NCBI GenBank assembly: GCA_035535035.1
Contig: DATLQW010000105.1
Location: forward strand, 1 to 64,000
Length of the DNA: 64,000 nt
Direction of reading: 5' to 3'
DNA from: JASHVB01 sp035535035
GTDB lineage: Bacteria > Pseudomonadota > Alphaproteobacteria > Acetobacterales > Acetobacteraceae
Notes under the pieces: generated by a model
Told to the model about the DNA's origin: nothing
The model's input: the letters and a program-made list of their open reading frames with translations, nothing else
Databases searched by the model: none
Translations under genes and position numbers: made by a program
Shown here: positions 26,749 through 35,793 of the stretch, piece by piece
How positions within the stretch are numbered: the first letter of the stretch is position 1
Layout of the letters: the number at the start of each line of letters is the position of its first letter

Positions 26749-27221
26749 CGTGCCGGACGACGTGCCGCGTTGCCGGAGGCCGGCCGCCGGCCCGCGCGGG
26801 CCGGCGCCGGGGCGACGGCGCCGAGCGGCATGGGCGGCTTGAGGCCGGGCATGCGGTGGCGGCTGACGCCGGCTGCCGCGGCCTCGATCGCCGGACGGCG
26901 ACGCAGGGCACGCGGGACGCGGGCAACGAATTCCGAGGAAAAGCGACGCCGCGCCAGTGGTTCGGGCGGCGTATCGCCGCCGCGCGCCACGTCGTGGACG
27001 ATATCGGCAAGCGACACGCGCGGGCCTCCGTTCGGCTCGACCTGGCTGGCCGCGAGATGGGACAGGCGGGGACACCCGGCGCGGGTGGCCACGAATTGGC
27101 GGTCTTCCCCGGACCAGGAGACGCGGCCGGTATAATGGTCAATCGTGGCACCTTCGGGGCGGACGCCCGCCGGTTGCCGGGGAACCCGAGAACTGGCCGG
27201 GGCCTTCACGCTGCTGGGCAT
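26745..27221 (-). CDS. Hypothetical protein coupled to the histidine phosphatase
   Basis: An open frame of up to 158 codons ends in a four-base ATGA overlap with the phosphatase start, which argues that it is real. The best-looking part is PRVSLADIVHDVARGGDTPPEPLARRRFSSEFVARVPRAL, followed by a basic, Pro/Ala-rich tail. The N-terminal part is low-complexity, so the true start may be well inside. No domain, signal peptide or membrane span is recognised. Function unknown. Confidence 0.4.
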   Translation of the reverse strand: MPSSVKAPASSRVPRQPAGVRPEGATIDHYTGRVSWSGEDRQFVATRAGCPRLSHLAASQVEPNGGPRVSLADIVHDVARGGDTPPEPLARRRFSSEFVARVPRALRRRPAIEAAAAGVSRHRMPGLKPPMPLGAVAPAPARAGRRPASGNAARRPAR

Positions 27222-27670
27222 GCATCATCTCCAACCGATCGATCGCGGCCAGAAGCTGCGGCCCCGGACTGACGCGAGGGTCTCCAGGCGACGGCATCCG
27301 GGTCACTTTGCTCCACGCATGTGGGGATGGCCGGCGGGATGCAAGAGCTTCGATCTGGGCCATCCGGTTGTTCAATCCCGACCGAAGCCGCGGGACGGTT
27401 CGATCGCCGGCAGGTCGCGCAGGTCGAGGTCGTGGATCGCGGCCAACGCCGATGACGCTGTCCTGCCAGCGCCGGGTCCGGCCGCGGGCGCGGTGCGACG
27501 GCGCGCCTGGCGTTCGGCGGTGGCCCGTCACCGAAAATGTGGAAATCGAGCTAAGTAGATTCCGCATCTGGCGTCTCTAACGACGCCATGGCAGCATTTA
27601 TTCACGCAAACGGCGGCGCGACCGTCGCGTCCGGATCACCCGTTCGGCACGATGAAGCGGAGACGCCACG
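27222..27670. promoter_or_regulatory. aspT upstream region with inverted repeat
   Basis: This 449 bp region separates the leftward phosphatase unit from the rightward aspT-aspD pair. Several weak frames overlap on both strands without recognisable features. At 27569-27588 TGGCGTC and GACGCCA form a 7-bp inverted repeat around TCTAAC, about 80 bases before aspT; it could be an operator or a leader hairpin. A/T content rises between 27540 and 27605, as expected for a promoter. Confidence 0.45.
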
Positions 27671-29380
27671 ATGGATCTTATCAAGCATCTGTTCGCCGGT
27701 CAGCCCTTGGTCGCACTCTTCATCACCATTGCGCTGGGCTATTTTGTCGGCAAATTGAAGCTCGGCAATTTCGTTCTGGGCGGCATTGCCGGCACATTGC
27801 TGGTCGGCGTCGTCATCGGCCAGCTCGGCGTCAACGTCGATCCCGGAATCGGCGCCATTTTCTTCGCGCTCTTCATCTACGCGGTCGGCTTCCAGGGTGG
27901 GCCACAATTCTTTCACGCCCTGAATCTGCGCTCGCTGAATCAATTGGCCTCCGCCTTCGTCATGTGTTTCACCGGTCTGCTCTGCGTACTCGGCGCCGCC
28001 TGGATGTTCGGGTTGGACCGCGGCATGGCCGCGGGCCTCGCCGCCGGCGGGCTGACCCAATCTGCCATCCTTGGCACCGCGGGCGATGCCATCGCCAAAC
28101 TCGGCCTGTCCGCGCAACTGACGAAAACCATGCAGACCAACGTCGCCGTCGGATATGCCGTCTGTTATATTTTCGGCTCGCTCGGCCCGATCATCATGGT
28201 CACCTGGTTTCTGCCGATGGTGATGAGATGGGACATCCGGCAGGAGGCGGTGAAGCTCGCGAAAGGTCTTTCCGGAGGCCGGACGGAGCTCGAGCCCGGG
28301 CAGTTCGACGCGGTCAACGACATCATCACGCGCGTCTATAGGGTCACCCCGGACCGCGAAGCCATCGGCCGGACAGCAATCGAGCTCGACAAGCAATTCT
28401 CCGACGCCGCGGTCGAAGGCATCTATCGCGACGGCAAATCGATCGACCTCGACGACCGCACTGTCATCCGGCTTGGTGACGCCGTCGCGATAACCGGAAA
28501 ACTCAGTTCCGTGCAGGCATCCAATGCCGCCCTCGGCGACGAGATTGTCGCACCGGCCGGATTTTCCATCATCGAGGAAAGCCGCGAAATCGTCCTCACG
28601 AACCGCGGATTAAGCGGCCGCTCAGTCGGTGAAATTCACGATCATGCGACGCTTGAGGCTCGCCATGGGGTGTTCCTGACCGCGGTCAGGCGCATGGGCC
28701 GGGACCTGCCCTTGCTCGACAAGCTTCAACTCAAGACCGGTGACGAATTGCATTTCACCGGCAGCACGGCGGATCTCGACCGCGTCCAGTCGAAGATCGG
28801 CTACAAGATCAGCGCCGCCGCCGCCACGGACTTCATCTTTTTCGGCATCGGCATGGTTACCGGAATACTGATCGGCATGATCTCCTTCAGAATCTGGGGT
28901 GTGCCGGTTTCCATCGGCAGCGGCGGCGGCTGCCTGCTATCGGGCCTGCTGTTCGGCTGGCTGCGCAGCGTGCACCCGCGCTTCGCGGCGCTGTCGATCG
29001 GCGCATCCAGCTTCCTCAGGGATTTCGGGCTGGCCGTGTTCGTCGGCGTGGTCGGCATTGGCGCCGGGCCACACGCCCTGATCGCCATCGAGCAATCCGG
29101 TCTGACGCTGTTGTTTCTTGGCGTCGGTGTCACCCTCATCCCGCAGGTCATCACCTTCTTTTTCTCTTACTTCATCCTGCGAATCAAAAACCCCATCGAG
29201 GCACTGGCCTGCGTCGCCGGCGGGCGCAGCGCCAATCCGGCGTTTGCCGCCTTGCTCGCCAAGGCCGGCAACGCCACCCCCGTCGTCGCCTTCACCGTCA
29301 CATACGCGGTTGCCAACGTATTCCTGACCCTCTGGGGTCCAGTCATTGTCGGCATCATCACCAAGAATGCCGGCCCCTGA
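27671..29380 (+). CDS. aspT: Aspartate:alanine antiporter (AspT family)
   Basis: AspT exchanges external aspartate for internal alanine, an electrogenic step that, together with decarboxylation inside, generates a proton motive force. The 569-residue product has the family layout: five N-terminal spans (LGYFVGKLKLGNFVLGGIAGTLLVG; YAVGFQGGPQFF), the GLAAGGLTQSAILGTAGDAI motif, a large hydrophilic region with two RCK_C-like domains (about 205-380), then a second membrane half with GAGPHALIAIEQSG and GGRSANPAFAALLAKAGNATPVVAFTVTYAVANV. It is immediately followed by aspD (23 bp), the known transporter/decarboxylase pairing, which makes the substrate assignment strong. Codon use looks less GC-biased than in the flanks. 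Confidence 0.93.
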   Translation: MDLIKHLFAGQPLVALFITIALGYFVGKLKLGNFVLGGIAGTLLVGVVIGQLGVNVDPGIGAIFFALFIYAVGFQGGPQFFHALNLRSLNQLASAFVMCFTGLLCVLGAAWMFGLDRGMAAGLAAGGLTQSAILGTAGDAIAKLGLSAQLTKTMQTNVAVGYAVCYIFGSLGPIIMVTWFLPMVMRWDIRQEAVKLAKGLSGGRTELEPGQFDAVNDIITRVYRVTPDREAIGRTAIELDKQFSDAAVEGIYRDGKSIDLDDRTVIRLGDAVAITGKLSSVQASNAALGDEIVAPAGFSIIEESREIVLTNRGLSGRSVGEIHDHATLEARHGVFLTAVRRMGRDLPLLDKLQLKTGDELHFTGSTADLDRVQSKIGYKISAAAATDFIFFGIGMVTGILIGMISFRIWGVPVSIGSGGGCLLSGLLFGWLRSVHPRFAALSIGASSFLRDFGLAVFVGVVGIGAGPHALIAIEQSGLTLLFLGVGVTLIPQVITFFFSYFILRIKNPIEALACVAGGRSANPAFAALLAKAGNATPVVAFTVTYAVANVFLTLWGPVIVGIITKNAGP

Positions 29381-29403
29381 TCCCCGCTTCACGGAGATGC
29401 AGC

Positions 29404-31086
29404 ATGTCAGACAAAGCTCACAGCGACGTCGCCAATCTCAGCCCTTTCGAATTGAAGGACCAACTGATCGCCCTCGCATCCTCCGATGCCCAGCGGCTGA
29501 TGTTGAACGCCGGTCGCGGCAATCCCAATTTCCTTGCCATGCTGCCGCGCCTGGCATTTTTGAGCCTTGGCGAATTCGCCATGCTGGAAGCGCAAAGGTC
29601 GTATTCCTACCTGGATAGCGGCTTTGGCGGACTGCCGGAAATTCAGGGCATCGTCCAGCGCTTCGAAACCTATGCCGGCAATTGTCGCACGAGCGAGGGT
29701 GTCCGATTCATTCAGGCGGCGATTTCCTATGTCAAGGACCAACTGGGGCTCAAGCAGGACATCTTTCTGCTTGAAATGGCCGGCGCCTTCCTCGGCTGCA
29801 ACTACCCGACACCGCCGCGGATGCTTCTCCACACAGAGGAAATCGTGAAAGCCTATCTCGTCCAGGAAATGCTGGGGGACACTCATAGCGCGGGCAATTT
29901 CTCGCTTTTCGCAACCGAGGGCGGCACTGCCGCCATGACCTACATTTTTCAGAGCCTGCATCAGAATGGCCTCCTTCAGCGCGGCGACAAGATCGGCATA
30001 GGCACGCCGATTTTTTCGCCTTATCTGGAAATCCCGGTGCTGGCGGAGTACGGTCTCGAGATCGTTGACATCCGGATGGACGGCCATGCGGACTGGCAAT
30101 TCCCTGGCTCAGAGCAGGAAAAGCTCAAGGACCCGGCTATCAAGATATTCTGCCTGGTCAATCCCAGCAACCCACCATCTACCAAAATGTCGGACGTGGC
30201 ATTGGCGCAGCTCGCCGATCTCGTTGCCAACACAAGACCGGATCTGTTCATCGTCACCGACGATGTCTATGGCACGTTCGCCGACGATTTCGTTTCCATC
30301 TTCGCGAAGTGCCCGCGCAACACGCTCTGCGTCTATTCGTTCTCGAAATTCTTCGGCGCCACGGGCTGGCGCCTCGGCGTCATCGCCCTGCATGACGATA
30401 ATGTATTCGACGCCGCTCTGGCGGCGCAACCTGAGGCGCAAAAGAAGCGCCTTGATGCGCGCTATGCCTCGCTTACCACCAAACCGCGCGATCTGCGTTT
30501 CATCGACCGGCTGGTCGCCGACAGCCGTGCCGTCGCTCTCAATCACACCGCCGGTCTCTCCGGCCCGCAGCAATTGCAAATGGCCCTGTTCGCCTTGAAC
30601 GGACTGATGGATCGCGAGCACCGCTACAAGAACGCGGCGAAATCGCTGATCCGGAAGCGTTACCGGACTCTCTACAGAACAATGGGCGTAGCGACGGTCG
30701 CTGGTCCCAACGACGTCGATTACTACACGCTCATAGACCTGCAAGAGATGGGCGGCAAGCTTTACGGGCCGGAGTTCGAGGCCTGGTTCATCGAAAGCGA
30801 CCTTGGCATCGACTTCCTCTTCCGCCTGGCGCGGGAAACCGGCGTCGTGTTGCTGCCCGGCAACGGGTTTGAAGTCGTGGACACCTCGGCCCGTGTCTCG
30901 CTTGCCAATCTGACCGATCATGAATACGCCTCGATCGGCCGCTTCGCGCGCCAGATCCTGGACGAGTATTTTCGCGATTTTACCAACAACAATCCGCATA
31001 AGGCACCGCACCCGGCGGTGCGCCACCCTGGAACCGGAAACCATTCGGTCAAAGCGGCAATCAAGACACTCGAGCCCCACGCATGA
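29404..31086 (+). CDS. aspD: Aspartate 4-decarboxylase (aspartate beta-decarboxylase)
   Basis: AspD is a PLP enzyme of aminotransferase fold I that converts L-aspartate to L-alanine and CO2 (EC 4.1.1.12), consuming a proton. The 560-residue product shows LNAGRGNPNF near the N terminus, YLDSGFGGLPEIQG, FATEGGTAAMTYIF, IFCLVNPSNPPSTKMSD, FIVTDDVYGTF and the PLP lysine Lys315 in YSFSKFFGATGWRLG; that residue number agrees with what I recall for characterised enzymes. Length far above ordinary aspartate aminotransferases (about 400) excludes those. The last 25 residues are variable. It forms an operon with aspT and probably serves acid resistance or energy conservation from aspartate. Confidence 0.95.
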   Translation: MSDKAHSDVANLSPFELKDQLIALASSDAQRLMLNAGRGNPNFLAMLPRLAFLSLGEFAMLEAQRSYSYLDSGFGGLPEIQGIVQRFETYAGNCRTSEGVRFIQAAISYVKDQLGLKQDIFLLEMAGAFLGCNYPTPPRMLLHTEEIVKAYLVQEMLGDTHSAGNFSLFATEGGTAAMTYIFQSLHQNGLLQRGDKIGIGTPIFSPYLEIPVLAEYGLEIVDIRMDGHADWQFPGSEQEKLKDPAIKIFCLVNPSNPPSTKMSDVALAQLADLVANTRPDLFIVTDDVYGTFADDFVSIFAKCPRNTLCVYSFSKFFGATGWRLGVIALHDDNVFDAALAAQPEAQKKRLDARYASLTTKPRDLRFIDRLVADSRAVALNHTAGLSGPQQLQMALFALNGLMDREHRYKNAAKSLIRKRYRTLYRTMGVATVAGPNDVDYYTLIDLQEMGGKLYGPEFEAWFIESDLGIDFLFRLARETGVVLLPGNGFEVVDTSARVSLANLTDHEYASIGRFARQILDEYFRDFTNNNPHKAPHPAVRHPGTGNHSVKAAIKTLEPHA

Positions 31087-31308
31087 GATCACGTCCGTCA
31101 TTGGAAGCCGGCCGGTTGTAGTTCCGCGACTGGCACGTGTGGACGCCCGCCGGGATGCAGGAGCGGAGATGAGGAACTCTGGCGGGCGGATCGATTGCGG
31201 TCCTGTGCCCGGCCTGTTGGCGCGGCTGCACGGCGGCTGGTCCGGATGGGTTCCGCGATCCGGCCCGCAAGAATGATAGTGCTCTCTGGCAATGACAGCG
31301 TTATGAGG

Positions 31309-33180
31309 TCACCGAAATCCGCCGACCACCTCCAGCACCGCCGTCCCATAGCGTTGCAGCTTTGAGGCGCCGACGCCCTTGATCTGCGCCAGCTCGTCGA
31401 GGTTCGCGGGCCGCACCGCCGCGACCTCGCGCAGCGTCGTGTCGTGGAAGATCACGTAGGGCGGCACCGACTGTCCCTTGGCTTCCGCCGCGCGCCAGGC
31501 ACGCAGCGCCTCGAACAGCGTTTCCGCCGCCGGCCCGGCAATCGGCGCGACGCCGACAGCGGTCCCGCGCCGCCGCTCCGGCCGCTCCACCTCGCGCGGC
31601 CGGCGCGGCGTGTCCTGCCGCAGCATCACCGGCGTTTCGCCGCGCAGGATCGGCCGCGCCTTGTCCTGCACCAGGAACAACCCGCCATGCCCCGCGGTGT
31701 CCACGTCAAGCGCGCCCAGCGCGATCAATTGCCGGATCAGCCCGCGCCAGAACGGCGGCGCGTGCCCGGCGCCCACGCCGAACGTCGGCAGCTTGTCATG
31801 CCGATGCCGCAGCACCGCTTCCGTCTGCTCGCCGCGCAGCACGGCGATGACATGCAGGGCGCCGAAAATCTGGTCGGTGCGATACACCGCCGACAGCACC
31901 TTCTGCGCCTCGACCGTGGCATCCAGCGTGATCGGCGGCGCATCGCAATTGTCGCAATGCCCGCAATCGCCGGAGAACTCTTCGCCGAAGCAGGCGAGCA
32001 AGGCGTGCGTGCGGCAGGTCACCGCCTCGGTCAGCGCGACGATCTCTTCAAGTTTGGTGCGCATCACCCGCTTCTGCGCATCCGGTGCCGCGGATTGCGC
32101 CAGCCAGTGCCGCGCCTGCGCGACATCCTGGCCGCCGAACAGCAGCAGTGTCTCGGCCGGATCGCCGTCGCGTCCGGCGCGGCCGATCTGCTGGTACCAG
32201 GCCTCGGGACTGTCCGGCATGTCCAGATGCACGACGAAGCGCACGTCGGGCCGATCGACGCCCATGCCGAACGCGATCGTCGCCACGACGATCACCGGCT
32301 CCCCGGAGCGGAACCGCGCCGCCGCCGCGCGCTTGTGCTCCGGCTCCAGCCCGGCATGGAAGGCAACCGCGGGAAAGCCTTTTTCCCCGAGCTTCGCCGC
32401 GACCCGCTCGGTCTTGGCGCGGGAGCCGCAATAGACGATGCCGCATTCGTTCGGGTGGCGGGCGAGAAACTCCAGCAACTGCGCCGTCTCGCCCACCTTC
32501 GCCGCGGCGGCAAGATGCAAATTCGGCCGATGGAAGCTGGAGAGAAAAACCGCCGCGTCGTCCATGCGCAGCGCGCTCATGATGTCGCGGCGGGTGCGCG
32601 GATCGGCGGTCGCGGTCAGCGCGATGCGCGGCACGCCGGGAAACCGCTCCGGCAGGCAGGCGAGTTCACGGTATTCCGGGCGGAACTCGTGGCCCCATTG
32701 CGAGACGCAGTGCGCCTCGTCGATGGCAATCAGCGCGATCCGCAGCCGCGACAGCCGATCGAGCGTGCCATTCCCCAGCAGCCGTTCCGGCGACACGTAC
32801 AGCAGATCCAACTGCTGCTCGATCAGGTCGCGCGCGACGCCGCGGGCTTCCGCGGGATCGAGGTCGGAATGCAGCGCGCCGGCGGCGACGCCGACCTGGC
32901 GCAACGCCGCGACCTGGTCGTCCATCAGCGCGATCAGCGGCGAAACGATCACCGCGGTGCCCGGGCGGCACAAGGCGGGCACCTGGTAGCACAGGCTCTT
33001 GCCGCCGCCGGTCGGCATCAGCACCAGCGCGTCGCCACCGCCGAGGACATGCTGGATCACGGCTTCCTGCGCGCCGCGAAAACCGGGAAAGCCAAACACA
33101 CGACGCAGCACCGCTTGCGGTGCCGTTGCCGGCGCCTGATCGCGCAGTGCCGGCGCCTGATCGAGCAGTGATTGAAGCAC
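31309..33180 (-). CDS. recQ: ATP-dependent DNA helicase RecQ
   Basis: RecQ unwinds recombination and replication intermediates 3'-5'. The 623-residue protein has motif I MPTGGGKSLCYQ (Walker A about 57-62), the DEAH box IDEAHCVSQWGHEFRPEY, SAT-like motif ALTATADPRTRRDI, motif VI with QQIGRAGRDGDP, a zinc-binding domain with CFGEEFSGDCGHCDNC, a winged-helix region, and a C-terminal HRDC domain (REVAAVRPANLDELAQIKGVG). The start is GTG 33180; no better start is seen nearby. Two bases separate it from the OmpA-like gene upstream, so both are likely on one mRNA. Confidence 0.96.
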   Translation of the reverse strand: MLQSLLDQAPALRDQAPATAPQAVLRRVFGFPGFRGAQEAVIQHVLGGGDALVLMPTGGGKSLCYQVPALCRPGTAVIVSPLIALMDDQVAALRQVGVAAGALHSDLDPAEARGVARDLIEQQLDLLYVSPERLLGNGTLDRLSRLRIALIAIDEAHCVSQWGHEFRPEYRELACLPERFPGVPRIALTATADPRTRRDIMSALRMDDAAVFLSSFHRPNLHLAAAAKVGETAQLLEFLARHPNECGIVYCGSRAKTERVAAKLGEKGFPAVAFHAGLEPEHKRAAAARFRSGEPVIVVATIAFGMGVDRPDVRFVVHLDMPDSPEAWYQQIGRAGRDGDPAETLLLFGGQDVAQARHWLAQSAAPDAQKRVMRTKLEEIVALTEAVTCRTHALLACFGEEFSGDCGHCDNCDAPPITLDATVEAQKVLSAVYRTDQIFGALHVIAVLRGEQTEAVLRHRHDKLPTFGVGAGHAPPFWRGLIRQLIALGALDVDTAGHGGLFLVQDKARPILRGETPVMLRQDTPRRPREVERPERRRGTAVGVAPIAGPAAETLFEALRAWRAAEAKGQSVPPYVIFHDTTLREVAAVRPANLDELAQIKGVGASKLQRYGTAVLEVVGGFR

Positions 33181-33182
33181 CG

Positions 33183-33569
33183 TCAGTGACTGCCGAGGCT
33201 GATCTCGACCCGGCGGCTCTGTTGCGACGACAGCGCGAAATGCACCGAGCCCCGGCCGCGGCCCCGCATGCGCGGCACCGGCACGCCGTCGGCCTGCAAC
33301 CGGTCCATCACGACCTGCGCGCGCAGGTCGGTCAGCAGCGCGTTCGCCTTGCGGCTGCCGGTGGGATCGGCAAAGCCTTCGACATGCACGGCAACGCCAG
33401 GATGCGCCTTGGCATAGGCGCCGGCCTGGCCGATCACCGCCAGCGCCGCGTTGTCAAGCCTGGCGGACCATTCCTGGAAGAACACGACGAAGGTCCGCGC
33501 CGGCGGCTCCGCGCCATCGGCGCGCGCCAACACGAAACACAACAGGAACAAGAACGCGATGCGGCGCAT
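33183..33569 (-). CDS. Small OmpA-family periplasmic protein
   Basis: The 128-residue protein has a signal peptide (MRRIAFLFLLCFVLARADGAE) and a single OmpA-type peptidoglycan-binding domain: TFVVFFQEWSARLDNAALAVI, VAVHVEGFADPTGSRKANALLTDLRAQVV, and a C-terminal RRVEISLGS. The arginine that usually contacts diaminopimelate is present in the RRVEI segment. No lipobox or barrel domain, so it is a free periplasmic domain. It precedes recQ by two bases, an odd functional pairing that may be chance. Confidence 0.85.
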   Translation of the reverse strand: MRRIAFLFLLCFVLARADGAEPPARTFVVFFQEWSARLDNAALAVIGQAGAYAKAHPGVAVHVEGFADPTGSRKANALLTDLRAQVVMDRLQADGVPVPRMRGRGRGSVHFALSSQQSRRVEISLGSH

Positions 33570-33743
33570 GGCCGATTCCCTCGGAGACGGAATTGTCCGT
33601 TCTCCTGCCCGAGCGGTGAACGCGCCGTCAACAGCGATGCGGCATGCGGTGGAATCTTAACCAGCCGCGGCAATGCTGGTGGCGTTGCAGGAGCCGATGA
33701 CACGCAGGTTGCGCCGCGTGATGGCGGCCCTTACGATCCGCTG

Positions 33744-34055
33744 ATGGAGGCACGCGTTTCGCGACTGGAGGAGGAGATGCGCGAGGAGCAGACCGCGCGG
33801 TCGCGAATGGAGGCGGCCATCATCCGGATCGAAGCGATGCTGACCGCGACGTTGCCGCATCTCGCGACCAAGGCTGACCTGGCCGACCTGAGAAGCGAGA
33901 TGAAGGCGGACTACGCCGACCTGAAGGCGGACCTGAAATCCGATATCGCCCGGCTCGACGCCGACAAGCCGGGCAAGGCATACATGTGGGGCGTCCTGGC
34001 GGTGCTGCCAACCGCATATGCGTGCGGCCTCGCTGCTCTTGCCGTGTTGAAATAG
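33744..34055 (+). CDS. Coiled-coil protein with C-terminal membrane anchor
   Basis: The 103-residue product has an N-terminal coiled coil (MEARVSRLEEEMREEQTARS, then heptad-like SRMEAAIIRIEAML), a repeated ATKADLADLRSEMKADYADLKADLKSDIARLDAD segment, and one C-terminal span (MWGVLAVLPTAYACGLAALAVLK). This is the architecture of short DUF1640-like coiled-coil proteins. No good ribosome site precedes the ATG and the words PYDPLMEARV suggest that homologues may begin upstream, but no start codon is found there. It converges with cydC, eight bases apart. Confidence 0.65.
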   Translation: MEARVSRLEEEMREEQTARSRMEAAIIRIEAMLTATLPHLATKADLADLRSEMKADYADLKADLKSDIARLDADKPGKAYMWGVLAVLPTAYACGLAALAVLK

Positions 34056-34063
34056 CGGTCCCG

Positions 34064-35689
34064 CTACGCCGCAGCCGCGACCGCCTTGCCGCCCGCCAGC
34101 CGCCAGATCCGGTCCAGCCGCTCCACCCCGGTCAGGCGGTGGGCGATCAGCACCAGCGTGCGGCCCTCGGCAACGTCGTTCAACGTGGCCAGGAACGCAC
34201 GCTCGGTCGCGGCGTCCAGCCCGGCGCAAGGCTCGTCGAGCACCAGGATCGGAGCAGTGGACAACAGCGTGCGGGCGAGCGCCAGCCGGCGTCCCTGGCC
34301 GCCGGAGAACCGCGTGCCGCCCTCGCCCACCCAGGTGTCCAACCGGTCCGGCAACGCGCGCACCATCTCACCGATGCGGGCGGCATCCAACGCTTGCCAT
34401 AACGCGGCCTCGTCCGCGTCGGGACGCGCGAGCAGGAGGTTGGCACGGATCGTGTCGTCGAACAGGTGGGTGGCTTGGCCGAGCCAGGCGAACCGCGCAT
34501 GGACCTCGGCGGCGGACAGCGTGGCGAGATCGACGCCGCCCAGGCGCACGCTGCCTTGTTGTGGCGCCACCACCTTCAGCGCCATGGCGGCGAGGGTGGA
34601 TTTTCCCCCGCCGGACGGTCCCAGGATGGCGACGCGCGTGGCTTCGGGGATTTCCAGCGTCAGCCCATCGAACACCGGCGCGCGATCGGGTGCCCAGCGG
34701 AAATGCACCGCGTCGAAGCGCAGCGCGAACCCGCCGGGCATCGGCGCGGGCGCGGGCGGATCGGGCACCGCGACCGGTGCCTCCGCCGCTTCCAGCACGC
34801 GCCGCGCCGCGGCGGCGGCGTGACCGGCGAGCGCGCCGGCGCGCGGCAAGCCGCCGACCGCCTCGAACGCCGCCGTGACCAGGAAGGCCGCCAGGATCGC
34901 GCCTGCCGGGTTGGCGCCGGCGGCCAGCAGCACCGCGAAGATCGCCGCCTGGCCGCAGAGAAACGCACCGGCGCCGGCCAGCGCGGTGCGCCGGGCCAGA
35001 TCGTGCTGCGCCGAGAGCAAGGCCGCCTCGCGCGCCTGCACCGCGGCGATCATGCGGCCCTCGGCGCCGAAGGCTCGCACCTCACGCAGTCCGGTCAGCG
35101 CGTCGAGCGCGGCGATCCGCAGGGAACTCGTGGTTGCGGCGAGCCGGCCGCCGGAGTCCCTGGCTGTGCGGGCGGCCAGCCAGGGCAGAAGCAGGGCGGC
35201 GACGGCGAACAGCAGGCCGATCGCCGCCGCGAGGCCGGCCGCGTGCCGGCCGATCACGATCAGCAGCACGGGCAGCAGCAGCACGGCCCCGGCGAGCGGC
35301 ACCAGGATGCGCAGATACAGCCCGTCCAACGCCTCCACGTCGCCGACCAGCCGCGCCAGCACGTCACCGGCATGGCGGAAGCCCAGGCCGCCCGCGGCGG
35401 TGCGCGCGAGGTGGCGAAAGAACCAGACGCGCAGGTCCGCCAGCGCGCGGAAGGTGGCGGCGTGCGTCACCAGGCGGTCGAGGTAGCGCAGCACGACCCG
35501 CGCCCCGCCGAGGCCGCGGAAGGCGACCGGCGCCACCAGCACGCCGGCGGCGACCGCGGTGCCGATCATCGCCCCGGACATTGCCATCAGTGCGACGCCG
35601 CAGGCGAGCGCCGCCAGGGCGATGATGAGGCCGGCGGCGAGCCAGCCGGCCCGGGCGCGCCACAGGGCGAGGATGCGAAGCAGGTCCAT
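34064..35689 (-). CDS. cydC: ABC exporter subunit CydC (glutathione/cysteine exporter half)
   Basis: The 541-residue half-transporter has six N-terminal spans with GVALMAMSGAMIG and FRGLGGARVVLRYLDRLVTHAATFRALADLRVWFFRHLA, typical of CydC, and an ATPase domain with Walker A GPSGGGKSTLA (about 356-366), signature FSGGQGRRLALARTL, and Walker B ILVLDEPCAGLD. CydDC exports cysteine and glutathione to the periplasm, needed for cytochrome bd and c assembly. No cydD is adjacent: upstream is a gene-poor region with a toxin remnant. Either cydD is elsewhere or CydC acts alone. No cydAB is in the window. Confidence 0.9.
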   Translation of the reverse strand: MDLLRILALWRARAGWLAAGLIIALAALACGVALMAMSGAMIGTAVAAGVLVAPVAFRGLGGARVVLRYLDRLVTHAATFRALADLRVWFFRHLARTAAGGLGFRHAGDVLARLVGDVEALDGLYLRILVPLAGAVLLLPVLLIVIGRHAAGLAAAIGLLFAVAALLLPWLAARTARDSGGRLAATTSSLRIAALDALTGLREVRAFGAEGRMIAAVQAREAALLSAQHDLARRTALAGAGAFLCGQAAIFAVLLAAGANPAGAILAAFLVTAAFEAVGGLPRAGALAGHAAAAARRVLEAAEAPVAVPDPPAPAPMPGGFALRFDAVHFRWAPDRAPVFDGLTLEIPEATRVAILGPSGGGKSTLAAMALKVVAPQQGSVRLGGVDLATLSAAEVHARFAWLGQATHLFDDTIRANLLLARPDADEAALWQALDAARIGEMVRALPDRLDTWVGEGGTRFSGGQGRRLALARTLLSTAPILVLDEPCAGLDAATERAFLATLNDVAEGRTLVLIAHRLTGVERLDRIWRLAGGKAVAAAA

Positions 35690-35793
35690 GGGCGGGTGTT
35701 TTCACCCGCGTCCGGGCGGATGCAAGGGGTGGGTTGTGGGTGGCCGCTCGGCCTCGACGCTTCCTTTGGGTCCACATTTGTGCGGCATTGACA

